Assembly (NCBI GenBank): GCA_017415025.1
Contig: JAFQJH010000011.1
Span: 1-62,956 of the forward strand
From: Clostridia bacterium
Lineage (GTDB): Bacteria; Bacillota; Clostridia; Oscillospirales; Acutalibacteraceae
Length of the DNA stretch: 62,956 nucleotides
Direction: 5' to 3'
Made by a program: the position numbers and the translations under genes. Of this stretch, positions 52,287 to 60,957 are shown in pieces (the first letter of the stretch is position 1; the number at the start of each line of letters is the position of its first letter). Under the pieces are notes generated by a model. That model had not been told where the DNA came from and did not search any database. It was given only the letters and a program-made list of their open reading frames with translations.

Positions 52287-52874
52287 TTGAGAAAGAAGAA
52301 GATAAAAAGAGGGATAAAATGGTTGGTTTTGTTGCTTGTTTTGGTCGCCCTCCTGAATTTCAACCTTATCCTTTTTAGCTGTAATCTGAGGAAAACAATA
52401 AAGCCCGATTTTTCCGTTTCGGATGTTACAGTATCGGATCTCGGATATCTTTTCGACGAAAGCAAACCTATAAACCTTGTCGATGTAATGTATTACGGAG
52501 AGCTGTCCGTTATTGATGGGATGAGGGTGCTTCTCAATCCCGATGAATACTGTTTTGTAACAGTAAAGCTTGAAATATCCAACAACACAGGAAAGGATAT
52601 TTACGATTGGGATTATTGTGTGCATCCTGAAAAAACATTATTTTATGCGGTAAGTGTAAACGACACCGAAAGTCCGCTGTTCTGTCCCATTCTTGACGGA
52701 GAAAAAAGTGTAATAGGTATCAGCATTATTGTACCAAGAGACAGCATTAATTTTGATAACCATCAATCAACGGACGAGGTAATCCCCTCTTCTTTTCTGA
52801 AAAACTTTTCAATCAAAGTTAAAGCCGCAGATTTGCGAAAAGATTGGAATTACGATGAATTCTACGGGGAGTGA
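52287..52874 (+). CDS. Membrane-anchored protein of unknown function
   Basis: 195 residues from a TTG at 52287, nine bases after AAGGAGG. A basic start and one membrane segment (KWLVLLLVLVALLNFNLILF, then SCN) lead to an exterior domain of about 160 residues with FVTVKLEISNNTGKDIYDWD and FSIKVKAADL. No family recognised. It is the first of three tightly packed genes ending in a VanY-like carboxypeptidase, so a role in the envelope is plausible. Confidence 0.65.
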   Translation: MRKKKIKRGIKWLVLLLVLVALLNFNLILFSCNLRKTIKPDFSVSDVTVSDLGYLFDESKPINLVDVMYYGELSVIDGMRVLLNPDEYCFVTVKLEISNNTGKDIYDWDYCVHPEKTLFYAVSVNDTESPLFCPILDGEKSVIGISIIVPRDSINFDNHQSTDEVIPSSFLKNFSIKVKAADLRKDWNYDEFYGE

Positions 52875-52878
52875 GAAA

Positions 52879-53445
52879 ATGAAAAAACTGAAAAAGATTG
52901 CTATTGCGGTAGCAGCGGTTATTCTTATCTGCACGCTTATTTACACAATCAAGCCGATATATTACCGCGTTTATCCCTTTGACCGATTCATGGTCAATTA
53001 CACCGTCAGCTACAACGGTGAACGGGTAAGATGTGAAGAACGGTATCACCGCTTTGAGGACGATGAGAAAAAGATTATTCAGGGCAGAGACAAGGGAAAA
53101 TTCAAAATCCGCGGCGGTCATTACGGAGAATACAATATCGGATTTGTCATAAGATCAAAGGAGCTTTATGTTATGACGGATTGTGACGACAGTTTCCTTG
53201 CACTCGAGCCCTTTGATTTCAAATTCAACTATTTCAATACAAATTGGTGGCATATAACCGATATGCACATTTATATTGATTTTCTGAAAATCGACGGTGA
53301 ATGGTACGCTGACTGCAAGCAGGTTATCACCGAGCCCGACGTTGATGAATCGGGCAGAACGCACACCGACACCTATAAATGTCGGGTTTTACTGAAAGAT
53401 GTCAACAATTATGAATACTTACCTTTGAGTGATGTGAATGGCTAA
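52879..53445 (+). CDS. Membrane-anchored protein of unknown function
   Basis: 188 residues from the ATG at 52879, which follows GGGGAGTGAGAAA. It has one membrane segment (IAIAVAAVILICTLIYTI) and a hydrophilic exterior rich in Tyr, Asp and Arg (RDKGKFKIRGGHYGEYNIGF, FLKIDGEWYADCKQVITEPD). No family recognised. It starts four bases after the previous stop and overlaps the VanY-like gene by eight bases, so the three are surely one unit. Confidence 0.65.
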   Translation: MKKLKKIAIAVAAVILICTLIYTIKPIYYRVYPFDRFMVNYTVSYNGERVRCEERYHRFEDDEKKIIQGRDKGKFKIRGGHYGEYNIGFVIRSKELYVMTDCDDSFLALEPFDFKFNYFNTNWWHITDMHIYIDFLKIDGEWYADCKQVITEPDVDESGRTHTDTYKCRVLLKDVNNYEYLPLSDVNG

Positions 53446-54142
53446 AAACAAAAGAAAAAACAGAAAATTTCTGCGATGCGTTCTGCTCGTGATAATTGTT
53501 TTTATCATCACCTTTGTTATCGCTGTCTGCGGTGCAAAGCTGGTAGATAAGCTGATACTTACCGACAGCGGACAGACCTTTGCAACGGTTGAGCACGGCT
53601 GGAACCTGATACTGATAAACAGAGACAATTACATTCCTTCCGATTACGAGGTTGAGCTGCTCGAGCTTTCCAACGGCGAGAAGGTGGACAAGCGCATCTA
53701 TCCCGAATTACAGCAGATGTTCGACGATGCGCGAGCAACGGGACTTGAGCTTTTCGTTGCCCAGGGTTACAGAACGGCAAGTGAGCAACAACTGTTGCTG
53801 TTTCAGAAGCAGAAGGCTTATGAAAACGAGGGTAAATCACAGTCCGAAGCGAAGGAGCTTGCAGAAAAGTGGGTTGCTGTTCCGGGAACGAGTGAGCATC
53901 AGCTGGGAATTGCGGTTGACATCAATGCGGATGAAGAAAAATGCAAGCCAGATGACGTTTACAGTTGGCTTGCGGAAAATGCGCATAAATACGGCTTCAT
54001 AAACCGTTACCCTTCCGATAAGACGGAGATTACAGGAATAATTTACGAGCCGTGGCATTACAGATACGTTGGCAAGGATGCTGCCAAGGAGATATATGAA
54101 AAAGGTATTTGTTTAGAAGAGTATATTGATTTGCTCAACTAA
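53438..54142 (+). CDS. D-alanyl-D-alanine carboxypeptidase family protein (VanY/M15B-like)
   Basis: 234 residues. A membrane helix (FLRCVLLVIIVFIITFVIAV) anchors an exterior M15B domain with the zinc-site motifs VPGTSEHQLGIAVDIN (SxHxxGxAxD) and IYEPWHYRYVG (ExxH). The order and spacing match VanY and related peptidoglycan carboxypeptidases. It should trim D-Ala from the stem peptide of the cell wall. It is the last gene of a three-gene cluster and ends at a bidirectional terminator. Confidence 0.9.
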   Translation: MAKNKRKNRKFLRCVLLVIIVFIITFVIAVCGAKLVDKLILTDSGQTFATVEHGWNLILINRDNYIPSDYEVELLELSNGEKVDKRIYPELQQMFDDARATGLELFVAQGYRTASEQQLLLFQKQKAYENEGKSQSEAKELAEKWVAVPGTSEHQLGIAVDINADEEKCKPDDVYSWLAENAHKYGFINRYPSDKTEITGIIYEPWHYRYVGKDAAKEIYEKGICLEEYIDLLN

Positions 54143-54181
54143 AACATCAAACGGCGGGAGCAATTCCCCGCCATACAACAA

Positions 54182-54220
54182 AAAAACACTTGTAAATCGT
54201 TTTTCGACTTACAAGTGTTT
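54182..54220. terminator. Bidirectional terminator between VanY-like and acyl-CoA synthetase genes
   Basis: Thirteen-base perfect stem AAAACACTTGTAA / TTACAAGTGTTTT followed by TAATTTTATTT, with an A run on the other side. Confidence 0.85.
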
Positions 54221-54225
54221 TAATT

Positions 54226-55899
54226 TTATTTCTTTTTATAATTTCTCTTGATTTTAAGAGTTGTTGTTTTCGGAAATTCTGTGTCACGCGTTTTAATCTT
54301 TGTAACCTGCTTGAATGCGGGCATTGACTTGTTAAATTCGCGGACATCCTTTTTAATCTGCTCTTTGGCATCGGGCTGTTCAACCGTGTCGAGCCAGAAT
54401 TCGGCGGTAATTGCTCCGCCCTCCTCGTAAACGACAACCTCCTTGACATATTCAATGCCTGAAAGCTTGTCCTCAAGCTCCTCGGGAGAAACGTTCTTTC
54501 CGTTTGAAAGAACGATAAGATTCTTTTTTCTTCCGCGGAAGAAGAGGAAGCCGTCCTTGTCAATATAGCCGTAGTCGCCCGTCTTGAACCATTCGCCGTC
54601 GAATGCTTCAGCCGTTGCTTCGGGGTCGTCATAGTAGCCCTTCATAACGTTCGTGCCACGGACATAAACCTCGCCGACACCGTCCTCATCGGGGTCGTTG
54701 ATTTTAATTTCGTTACAGTCAAGAGCCTTACCTGCACTTCCGAAACGGAAATCGTCAAGTCTGTTACAGGTAACAACGGGAGAACATTCCGTGATTCCGT
54801 AGCCGTTTACAACCTGGATACCCATATCGTAAAGACCCTTTTCATATTTCATATCAAGGTATGCGCCGCCGCAGATAATCATCTCAAGCTCGCCGCCGAG
54901 GTTTTCAATAACCTCTTTAAAGAGCTTTCTTCTGACGTCGATGCCGAATTTCATAAGAAGATTGCTGATTTTGAGTCCTTTTTTAAGTATTTCATCTCTG
55001 CCCGTTTTCTTGGCTGTGTACCAGATTTTCTTGTAAATGGTTTCAACAGCAAGAGGAACAGCCGAGAAATGCTGCGGATGATAGTCCACCATATCCTTCT
55101 GAATATCCTTGAGGCTCTTGCAGATATATCCCCACTCGGAAAGGAGCGGACTTGCAATAAGCGCACTTGCCCAGGAGAGTGTGTGGTGGAAAGGAAGGAA
55201 AGCGATAGTATGGCTGGCTGTCATAGCACGGCAGGTTGCGATAGCGTTTGATGCAACATTCTTGTGAGTGAGCATAACGCCCTTGCTCTTGCCTGTTGTG
55301 CCTGAGGTGTAAACGATAAAAGCAACGTCGTCAGGCTTGACCTCCTCGGAAAGGAAGCTCTTGTTGCCTGCATCAAGACTTTTGTGGCCTTTTTTGACAA
55401 GCTCGTCAAAGTCTTCGAACTTAACGTACTCCGTGAGTTCAACACCCTCGGTTTCCTGCATCATCTTGACTGCACTTGCAAATTCCTTTGTATAAATTAT
55501 TGCACTGCAGCCGCTTCTGACCATAAGCTCGGTGAGGTCGGCATCGGTAAGCTTCGGGTCAAGAGGAACAGCAATAACCCTTGAACAGGCACAGGCATAA
55601 TACATCATTGCCCAATAATAGCTGTTTTCGCTGAGAATGGCAATTTTCTTATCCTTCATTCCGAGGTCATAGAAATACTGTCCGATACCCAGAACATCGT
55701 GGAAGGTCTCGTTGAACTTCTTTTCCTGCACCTTGCCGCTGAAATCGTTATAGAAAAGATGTCTCTTTGTACCGCCCTTTTCAGCACCGTAGAGGACAAT
55801 TTCCTTGACCGTATCCATATCGGGGAAATTACCGTAATTTTTATAATTAACCTTCGTCTTATTCCTTGCCAAATTTAACTCTCCTTTGCCTAAAGCCAT
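54226..55899 (-). CDS. AMP-binding acyl-CoA synthetase-like enzyme
   Basis: 557 residues. The adenylation motifs are AFIVYTSGTTGKSKGVMLTH, FLPFHHTLSWASAL, GYGITECSP, WFKTGDYGYID and the C-terminal lysine in FPKTTTLKIKRNYKK. It should activate a fatty acid or similar acid as acyl-AMP and pass it to CoA. The ATG at 55899 has only a short AAGGA spacer; a TTG nine codons later has AAAGGAG at better spacing, so the true start may be 55872. It is single, divergent from thrS. Confidence 0.88.
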   Translation of the reverse strand: MALGKGELNLARNKTKVNYKNYGNFPDMDTVKEIVLYGAEKGGTKRHLFYNDFSGKVQEKKFNETFHDVLGIGQYFYDLGMKDKKIAILSENSYYWAMMYYACACSRVIAVPLDPKLTDADLTELMVRSGCSAIIYTKEFASAVKMMQETEGVELTEYVKFEDFDELVKKGHKSLDAGNKSFLSEEVKPDDVAFIVYTSGTTGKSKGVMLTHKNVASNAIATCRAMTASHTIAFLPFHHTLSWASALIASPLLSEWGYICKSLKDIQKDMVDYHPQHFSAVPLAVETIYKKIWYTAKKTGRDEILKKGLKISNLLMKFGIDVRRKLFKEVIENLGGELEMIICGGAYLDMKYEKGLYDMGIQVVNGYGITECSPVVTCNRLDDFRFGSAGKALDCNEIKINDPDEDGVGEVYVRGTNVMKGYYDDPEATAEAFDGEWFKTGDYGYIDKDGFLFFRGRKKNLIVLSNGKNVSPEELEDKLSGIEYVKEVVVYEEGGAITAEFWLDTVEQPDAKEQIKKDVREFNKSMPAFKQVTKIKTRDTEFPKTTTLKIKRNYKKK

Positions 55900-56004
55900 A
55901 CTTTCCTTTATACAACACTATACCGCTAAAGTGTATAATTTCTTTTTTGCAAAAATATATCAAAAGTATGAATAAATTATTAACAGATATGCAAAAATAT
56001 TTTC

Positions 56005-56033
56005 TTGACAATTTCTCCATTAAGTTATACAAT
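56005..56033 (+). promoter_or_regulatory. Promoter of the thrS T-box leader
   Basis: TTGACA, a 17-base spacer and TACAAT. The T-box leader follows directly. Confidence 0.8.
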
Positions 56034-56039
56034 TATACC

Positions 56040-56276
56040 AATATCGAAATCGTTGATGCAGAAGGCTGTTTCAGACGGATTTTTCAGAGAGCCGTTCATT
56101 TGGTGAAAGAGCGGTATTATCTGTGATTCAGTTACCACTGCGGAGAGCGTTCCGAAATAAGGAATGACGTCTTGCCACGTTACGGCAGTTAAAGCGGCGG
56201 AAAATTTTTCCGCAATTCGGGTGGAACCGTGGAGTTTATGCTTCATCCCTTTCTATGAGGGATGGAGCTTTTTTTA
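56040..56276 (+). promoter_or_regulatory. T-box riboswitch leader of thrS
   Basis: The core T-box AATTCGGGTGGAACCGTGG is at 56214-56232. A terminator follows it: stem GCTTCATCCCT / AGGGATGGAGC (56240-56268) and seven T. The bulge base after TGG is A, fitting the expected U discriminator of tRNA-Thr. A candidate specifier triplet ACC (Thr) is at 56134-56136. Uncharged tRNA-Thr should stabilise the antiterminator and switch thrS on. Specifier assignment is by eye only. Confidence 0.88.
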
Positions 56277-56303
56277 TGTTTTTATTTTAAGGAGGAATAC
56301 ACA

Positions 56304-58250
56304 ATGGTAAAAGTAACACTTAAAGGCGACGTTGTTAAGGAATTTGACAACGGCATCACAGCCGCAGAGGTTGCAAAAAATCTTGGCATGGGTCTTTACA
56401 AGGCCGCTTGCCTTTGCAAAATAAACGGCGAATACGCAGACCTTCGTACTGTTATCAACGAGGACTGCGCACTTGAAATTCTCACATTTGACGATGATGA
56501 GCAGGCAAAAAAGGCATTCCGCCACACAGCTTCGCATATTATGGCACAGGCTGTTAAAAGACTTTTCCCCGAGGCAAAGCTTGCTATCGGTCCCGCTATT
56601 GATAACGGCTTCTACTACGATTTTGATGTTGATAAGGCTTTCTCACCCGAAGACCTTGAAAAAATTGAAGCTGAAATGAAGAAAATCGTCAAGGAGGCTC
56701 TCCCCCTTGAGAAATTTGAGCTTGACCCCGACGAGGCTATCGCAATGATGGAAGAAAAGGGCGAAATCTACAAGGTTGAGCTTATCAAAGAGCACGCCGA
56801 TAAGGGCGAGAAGATTTCCTTCTTTAAGCAGGGTGAATTCGTTGAGCTTTGCGCAGGTCCGCATATCCCCGACACAAGCAGAGTAAAGGCTTTCAAGCTC
56901 ACATCCTGCACGGGTGCATACTGGAGAGGCGATTCAACAAAGAAGATGCTCCAGAGAATTTATGCAACAGCCTTCACAAAGAAGGATGAGATGGAAGAAT
57001 ACCTTGCAGCAGTTGAAGAAGCAAAGAAGCGTGACCACAACAAGCTCGGCCGTGAGCTCGAAATCTTCACAACAAACGAGCTTATCGGTCAGGGACTTCC
57101 GATTCTTCTTCCGAAGGGTGCAAGAATCATCCAGCTTATGCAGAGATTCATCGAGGATGAGGAGCAGAGCAGAGGCTGGCAGCTCACAAAAACTCCCTAT
57201 ATGGCAAAGAGTGACCTTTATAAGGTATCAGGCCACTGGGATCACTATAAAGACGGTATGTTTGTTCTCGGTGACGAGGACAAGGACGACGAGGTTTTCG
57301 CACTCCGTCCGATGACTTGTCCGTTCCAGTATCAGGCATATCTCAACCGTCCGCGTTCATACCGTGACCTCCCGTTACGTTATAACGAGACATCCACCCT
57401 CTTCCGTAACGAGGCTTCGGGCGAAATGCACGGTCTTATCCGTGTTCGTCAGTTCACAATTTCCGAAGGTCATCTTATGTGCCGTCCCGACCAGCTTGAG
57501 GAGGAGTTCAAGGGCTGTCTTGAGCTTGCAGTATACTGCCTTAAGACTCTCGGTCTTTATGAGGACGTTTCCTACCGCTTCTCACAGTGGGATCCTGCTG
57601 ATACGGAAAAGTATATCGGTACTCCCGAGCAGTGGGATGAGGCTCAGGGCGTTATGAAGAAGATTCTTGACCACCTTGAGATTCCGTACAAAATCGGCAT
57701 CGGCGAGGCCGCATTCTACGGTCCGAAGCTCGACATTCAGATTAAAAACGTATTCGGCAAGGAGGATACGCTCATTACAATCCAGATTGACCAGATGCTT
57801 GCAGAGAAGTTCGGTATGGAATACACTGATTCTGACGGAACAAAGAAGAATCCGTACATCATCCACCGTACATCTATCGGCTGCTACGAGAGAACGCTTG
57901 CTCTTCTTATTGAAAAGTATGCAGGCGCATTCCCCGTATGGCTTGCTCCGACTCAGGTTAAGCTTCTTCCGATTGCTGACAGACATCACGACTACGCTTA
58001 TGAAATCAAGGCAAAGCTTGAAAAAGCAGGCATCCGTTGCGAGGTTGATGCAAGAAGCGAGAAAATCGGCTACAAAATCCGTGAAGCACAGCTCGAAAAG
58101 GTTCCCTATATGCTTCTTATGGGTGACAAGGACATCGAGGCAGGCTGCGTTTCAGTTCGTAAGCGCGGTGAGGGCGACATCGGCGCAATGGGCATTGACG
58201 AATTTGTAAACCTTGTTGTTGAGCAGAATAACTCAAAGGTTATTTTCTAA
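56304..58250 (+). CDS. thrS: Threonyl-tRNA synthetase
   Basis: 648 residues from the ATG at 56304 (TTAAGGAGG before it). Domains in order: TGS (VKVTLKGDVVKEFDNGITAA), the editing SAD domain with HTASHIMAQAVKRLFPEAKL, and the class II core with motif 2 (NETSTLFRNEASGEMHGLIR) and motif 3 (HRTSIGCYERTLALLIEK). The C-terminal anticodon-binding domain follows (KLLPIADRHHDYAYEIKAKL). It charges tRNA-Thr and edits serine errors. The upstream T-box controls it and a YbaK-type deacylase follows. Confidence 0.97.
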   Translation: MVKVTLKGDVVKEFDNGITAAEVAKNLGMGLYKAACLCKINGEYADLRTVINEDCALEILTFDDDEQAKKAFRHTASHIMAQAVKRLFPEAKLAIGPAIDNGFYYDFDVDKAFSPEDLEKIEAEMKKIVKEALPLEKFELDPDEAIAMMEEKGEIYKVELIKEHADKGEKISFFKQGEFVELCAGPHIPDTSRVKAFKLTSCTGAYWRGDSTKKMLQRIYATAFTKKDEMEEYLAAVEEAKKRDHNKLGRELEIFTTNELIGQGLPILLPKGARIIQLMQRFIEDEEQSRGWQLTKTPYMAKSDLYKVSGHWDHYKDGMFVLGDEDKDDEVFALRPMTCPFQYQAYLNRPRSYRDLPLRYNETSTLFRNEASGEMHGLIRVRQFTISEGHLMCRPDQLEEEFKGCLELAVYCLKTLGLYEDVSYRFSQWDPADTEKYIGTPEQWDEAQGVMKKILDHLEIPYKIGIGEAAFYGPKLDIQIKNVFGKEDTLITIQIDQMLAEKFGMEYTDSDGTKKNPYIIHRTSIGCYERTLALLIEKYAGAFPVWLAPTQVKLLPIADRHHDYAYEIKAKLEKAGIRCEVDARSEKIGYKIREAQLEKVPYMLLMGDKDIEAGCVSVRKRGEGDIGAMGIDEFVNLVVEQNNSKVIF

Positions 58251-58265
58251 AGCGAGGTAATCAGA

Positions 58266-58745
58266 ATGTCTATTCAAGCAGGTAAAGAATATCTGAAGCA
58301 ATTCGGTCTTGACGGTAAGGTGCTCGAATTCGAGGTTTCGAGCGCAACAGTCGAGCTTGCGGCTCAGGCTGTCGGCGTTGAGGGCAAGAGAATTGCAAAA
58401 ACACTTTCGTTCAAAATCGGCGAGGATGCAATACTCATCCTTGCCGCAGGCGACGCAAAGATTGACAACAAAAAATATAAGACAACATTCGGAGCTAAAG
58501 CAAAGATGCTCACTCCCGACGAAGTAGTTGAGCTTATCGGCCACGCAATCGGCGGTGTCTGTCCGTTCGGTATCAATGACGGTGTCAAGACGTATCTTGA
58601 CGAGTCTCTGAAGAGATTTGAAACCGTTTTTCCCGCTGTCGGAAGTTCAAACAGCGCAATCGAATTAACAACAGACGAGCTTGAAAAATATGCACAGAAC
58701 TATGTCGGCTGGGTTGACGTTTGCAAAGGCTGGCAGGAGGAGTAA
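58266..58745 (+). CDS. YbaK/EbsC-family aminoacyl-tRNA deacylase
   Basis: 159 residues behind GCGAGGTAATCAGA, 15 bases after thrS. The YbaK/ProX fold is clear: LEFEVSSATVELAAQAVGVE, GKRIAKTLSF, DNKKYKTTFGAKAKMLTPDE and IGGVCPFGINDGVKTYLDES. This family hydrolyses mischarged tRNAs such as Cys-tRNA(Pro). Its place after thrS under the same T-box ties tRNA quality control to threonine supply. Substrate not determinable here. Confidence 0.88.
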   Translation: MSIQAGKEYLKQFGLDGKVLEFEVSSATVELAAQAVGVEGKRIAKTLSFKIGEDAILILAAGDAKIDNKKYKTTFGAKAKMLTPDEVVELIGHAIGGVCPFGINDGVKTYLDESLKRFETVFPAVGSSNSAIELTTDELEKYAQNYVGWVDVCKGWQEE

Positions 58746-58776
58746 AGCCGTTAACATAACGACTTTACAATGAAAT

Positions 58777-58859
58777 CCGACCTCACGGTCGGATGAAATC
58801 TGCTTTCGCAGATGAAATATCGGCTCTGCCGATATGAAATATTTGCCCTGACAGGCAAA
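58777..58859. repeat. Tandem short-hairpin array 3
   Basis: Four hairpins: CCGACC/GGTCGG, ATCTGC/GCAGAT, ATATCGGC/GCCGATAT and TTTGCC/GGCAAA with loops of 3-6 bases and ATGAAAT-like spacers. The ATCTGC/GCAGAT unit also occurs in array 2. It fills most of the 58746-58933 gap. Confidence 0.82.
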
Positions 58860-58933
58860 CATTAAGGGTCTGCGACGCTGTTTTTATATGATAACTTTAG
58901 TTCCTTTAATTGATAGCGATGGTGATGAATAAA

Positions 58934-59728
58934 ATGTCAGATTTTCGATTTGGATTTACAAGAGACTTTGACGGTGCACAGACAATTAAGGACTGCGGTG
59001 CGGATTTTCACGAGCTGAATCTCGGTAATATCGCAAAAATGTCCGACGAAGAGCTTGAGCTTCGTATTGCCGAGGCAAAAAAGAACGGCTATTCCTACGA
59101 GGTTGCCAACTGTATGATTCCCGGCGAATACAAGCTGACCGTTGAAAATCCCGATTATGATGCGATTGATGAATATCTCGAAAGAGCATATTCAAAGGCG
59201 GCGCGGTTGGGAATCAAGGTTGCTGTTATGGGCTCTTCGGGAGCGAGAAATTTCCCCGAAGGTGTAACTTATGAGGAAGCCTTCGACAGACTTGTTGTTT
59301 TCCTCAAAGACCACGTTGCTCCCGTTTGCAAAAAGTACGGAATTGTGTGTGCTCTCGAAAACCTTTCCTACGGCGAGAGCAACATTCTCAATACAATTGA
59401 TGAATCGCTCAGAATTGTTGAAGCGGTCGGCAGTGAGCGGATTAAAATCCTTGTTGATTTCTACCACTTCGGCTATAACAGGGACAGCCTAGATTCAATC
59501 AGAAAAGCCGCCGACAAAATCGTTCACATTCACGTCGCAAGCGTATTAAACGAGCGTAAATATCCTGTACCGCGCGACGGTGAGGATTACAGCGTCATAA
59601 CCGATATTCTGCGTGAAATCGGCTATGACAAGCGCGAGGGCAGAATCAGCTTTGAGGCCAGAGTGCCCGACGGCAAAAACTTTGCAGAATGTATAACAGA
59701 AAGTCTTGAAGTATTCAAGAATATTTAG
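58934..59728 (+). CDS. Sugar phosphate isomerase/epimerase-like TIM barrel
   Basis: 264 residues from the ATG at 58934, chosen because GGTGAT lies seven bases ahead; ATG or GTG codons just upstream are possible. Xylose isomerase-like barrel strands are visible: ADFHELNLGN, VAVMGSSGARNFPEG, IVCALENLSYGESN, ILVDFYHFGYN, KIVHIHVASV and GRISFEARVP. It resembles the isomerase at 18331 only in fold. It starts a compact operon with phosphoglycerate mutase and a glutaminase-like gene. Substrate unknown. Confidence 0.85.
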   Translation: MSDFRFGFTRDFDGAQTIKDCGADFHELNLGNIAKMSDEELELRIAEAKKNGYSYEVANCMIPGEYKLTVENPDYDAIDEYLERAYSKAARLGIKVAVMGSSGARNFPEGVTYEEAFDRLVVFLKDHVAPVCKKYGIVCALENLSYGESNILNTIDESLRIVEAVGSERIKILVDFYHFGYNRDSLDSIRKAADKIVHIHVASVLNERKYPVPRDGEDYSVITDILREIGYDKREGRISFEARVPDGKNFAECITESLEVFKNI

Positions 59729-59738
59729 GGTGATTTCT

Positions 59739-60953
59739 ATGAAATATGCAGTAATTTTATACGACGGAATGGCTGATTATCCCGTTCCCGTTTTTGACGG
59801 CAAAACGCCGATGATGATGGCGAATAAGCCGAATTTTGACCGCCTTGCACAGAAGGGCGAGGTAGGTCTTGTGCGCACTGTTGCCGAGGGTCTCAAGCCC
59901 GGCAGTGACGTTGCAAATTTAAGCGTTATGGGCTATGACCCGATGAAATATTACACAGGCCGTTCACCGCTCGAGGCGGTAAGCATCGGCGTTAAGATGG
60001 CTGATGACGATATTGCGCTTCGCTGCAATCTCGTTACACTTTCCGACGAGGAAAACTATGAAGACAAGACAATGATTGACTATTCCGCAGGCGATATTTC
60101 GAGCGCAGATGCGGCTGAAATCATCAAAACAGTTCAGGAAAGCTTCGGCGACGATGAATTTGCATTCTACAACGGTGTCAGCTACCGCCACTGTCTTATT
60201 CATCACGGCGGCACGGTTGAGTTAGGCAATATGACTCCTCCGCACGACATTTCGGACAGAGTTGTCGGTCCGTATCTTTCAACAGCTCCGACAGCAGAAA
60301 AGCTTATCGCTCTTATGAAAAAGAGCTATGACCTTCTCAAGGATCATCCCGTAAACAAGAGAAGAATTGCTGAGGGCAAGCGTCCCGCAAACTCAATCTG
60401 GCTCTGGGGTGAGGGCAAAAAGCCGATGCTTCCCCTCTTCACTGACCTTTACGGTATCAAGGGCTCGGTTATTTCCGCAGTTGACCTTCTTAAGGGAATC
60501 GGCATTGCGGCAGGTATGAACACACCCGAGGTTGAGGGTGCGACAGGCTACATTGACACCAACTTTGAGGGTAAGGCAAAGGCTGCCGTTGAGGAGCTTA
60601 AAAACGGAGCTGACCTTGTTTACGTTCATATTGAAGCTCCCGACGAGTGCGGACACAGAAACGAGCCTGAAAACAAGGTTCGCGCAATTGAGCTTATTGA
60701 CGAGAAGGTGCTCCCGATTGTAATCGGCGGTCTCGAAGAAATCGGCGAGGACTACAAGATTATGATTCTCCCCGACCATCCGACACCTATCGTTACAAAG
60801 ACTCACGCAAGCGACCCTGTTCCTTATGTGATTTACAAGAAATCGGCTGAAAAGGACAGCGGAGTTGACTCAATCAACGAGGAAACCGCAAAGGCTACGG
60901 GCGTTTACGTTGACTTCGGCCCGTCAATGATGAAAAAGTTTATTGAGGAATGA
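59739..60953 (+). CDS. apgM: Cofactor-independent phosphoglycerate mutase (archaeal ApgM type)
   Basis: 404 residues from the ATG at 59739, behind AGGGTGATTTCT. The metalloenzyme superfamily motifs are AVILYDGMADYPVPVF (metal Asp), KPGSDVANLSVMGYDP (phosphoserine-type Ser), VGPYLSTAPTAE, YVHIEAPDECGHR and ILPDHPTPIVTKTHASDPVP. The length matches ApgM. It interconverts 3- and 2-phosphoglycerate with metal and no bisphosphate. It lies ten bases after the isomerase gene and four before the next. Confidence 0.93.
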   Translation: MKYAVILYDGMADYPVPVFDGKTPMMMANKPNFDRLAQKGEVGLVRTVAEGLKPGSDVANLSVMGYDPMKYYTGRSPLEAVSIGVKMADDDIALRCNLVTLSDEENYEDKTMIDYSAGDISSADAAEIIKTVQESFGDDEFAFYNGVSYRHCLIHHGGTVELGNMTPPHDISDRVVGPYLSTAPTAEKLIALMKKSYDLLKDHPVNKRRIAEGKRPANSIWLWGEGKKPMLPLFTDLYGIKGSVISAVDLLKGIGIAAGMNTPEVEGATGYIDTNFEGKAKAAVEELKNGADLVYVHIEAPDECGHRNEPENKVRAIELIDEKVLPIVIGGLEEIGEDYKIMILPDHPTPIVTKTHASDPVPYVIYKKSAEKDSGVDSINEETAKATGVYVDFGPSMMKKFIEE

Positions 60954-60957
60954 TTTT

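Noticed and set aside
54147-54632. Minus-strand frame of 161 codons
   Set aside because: Out-of-frame shadow of the acyl-CoA synthetase C-terminus, running into a repeat and terminator.
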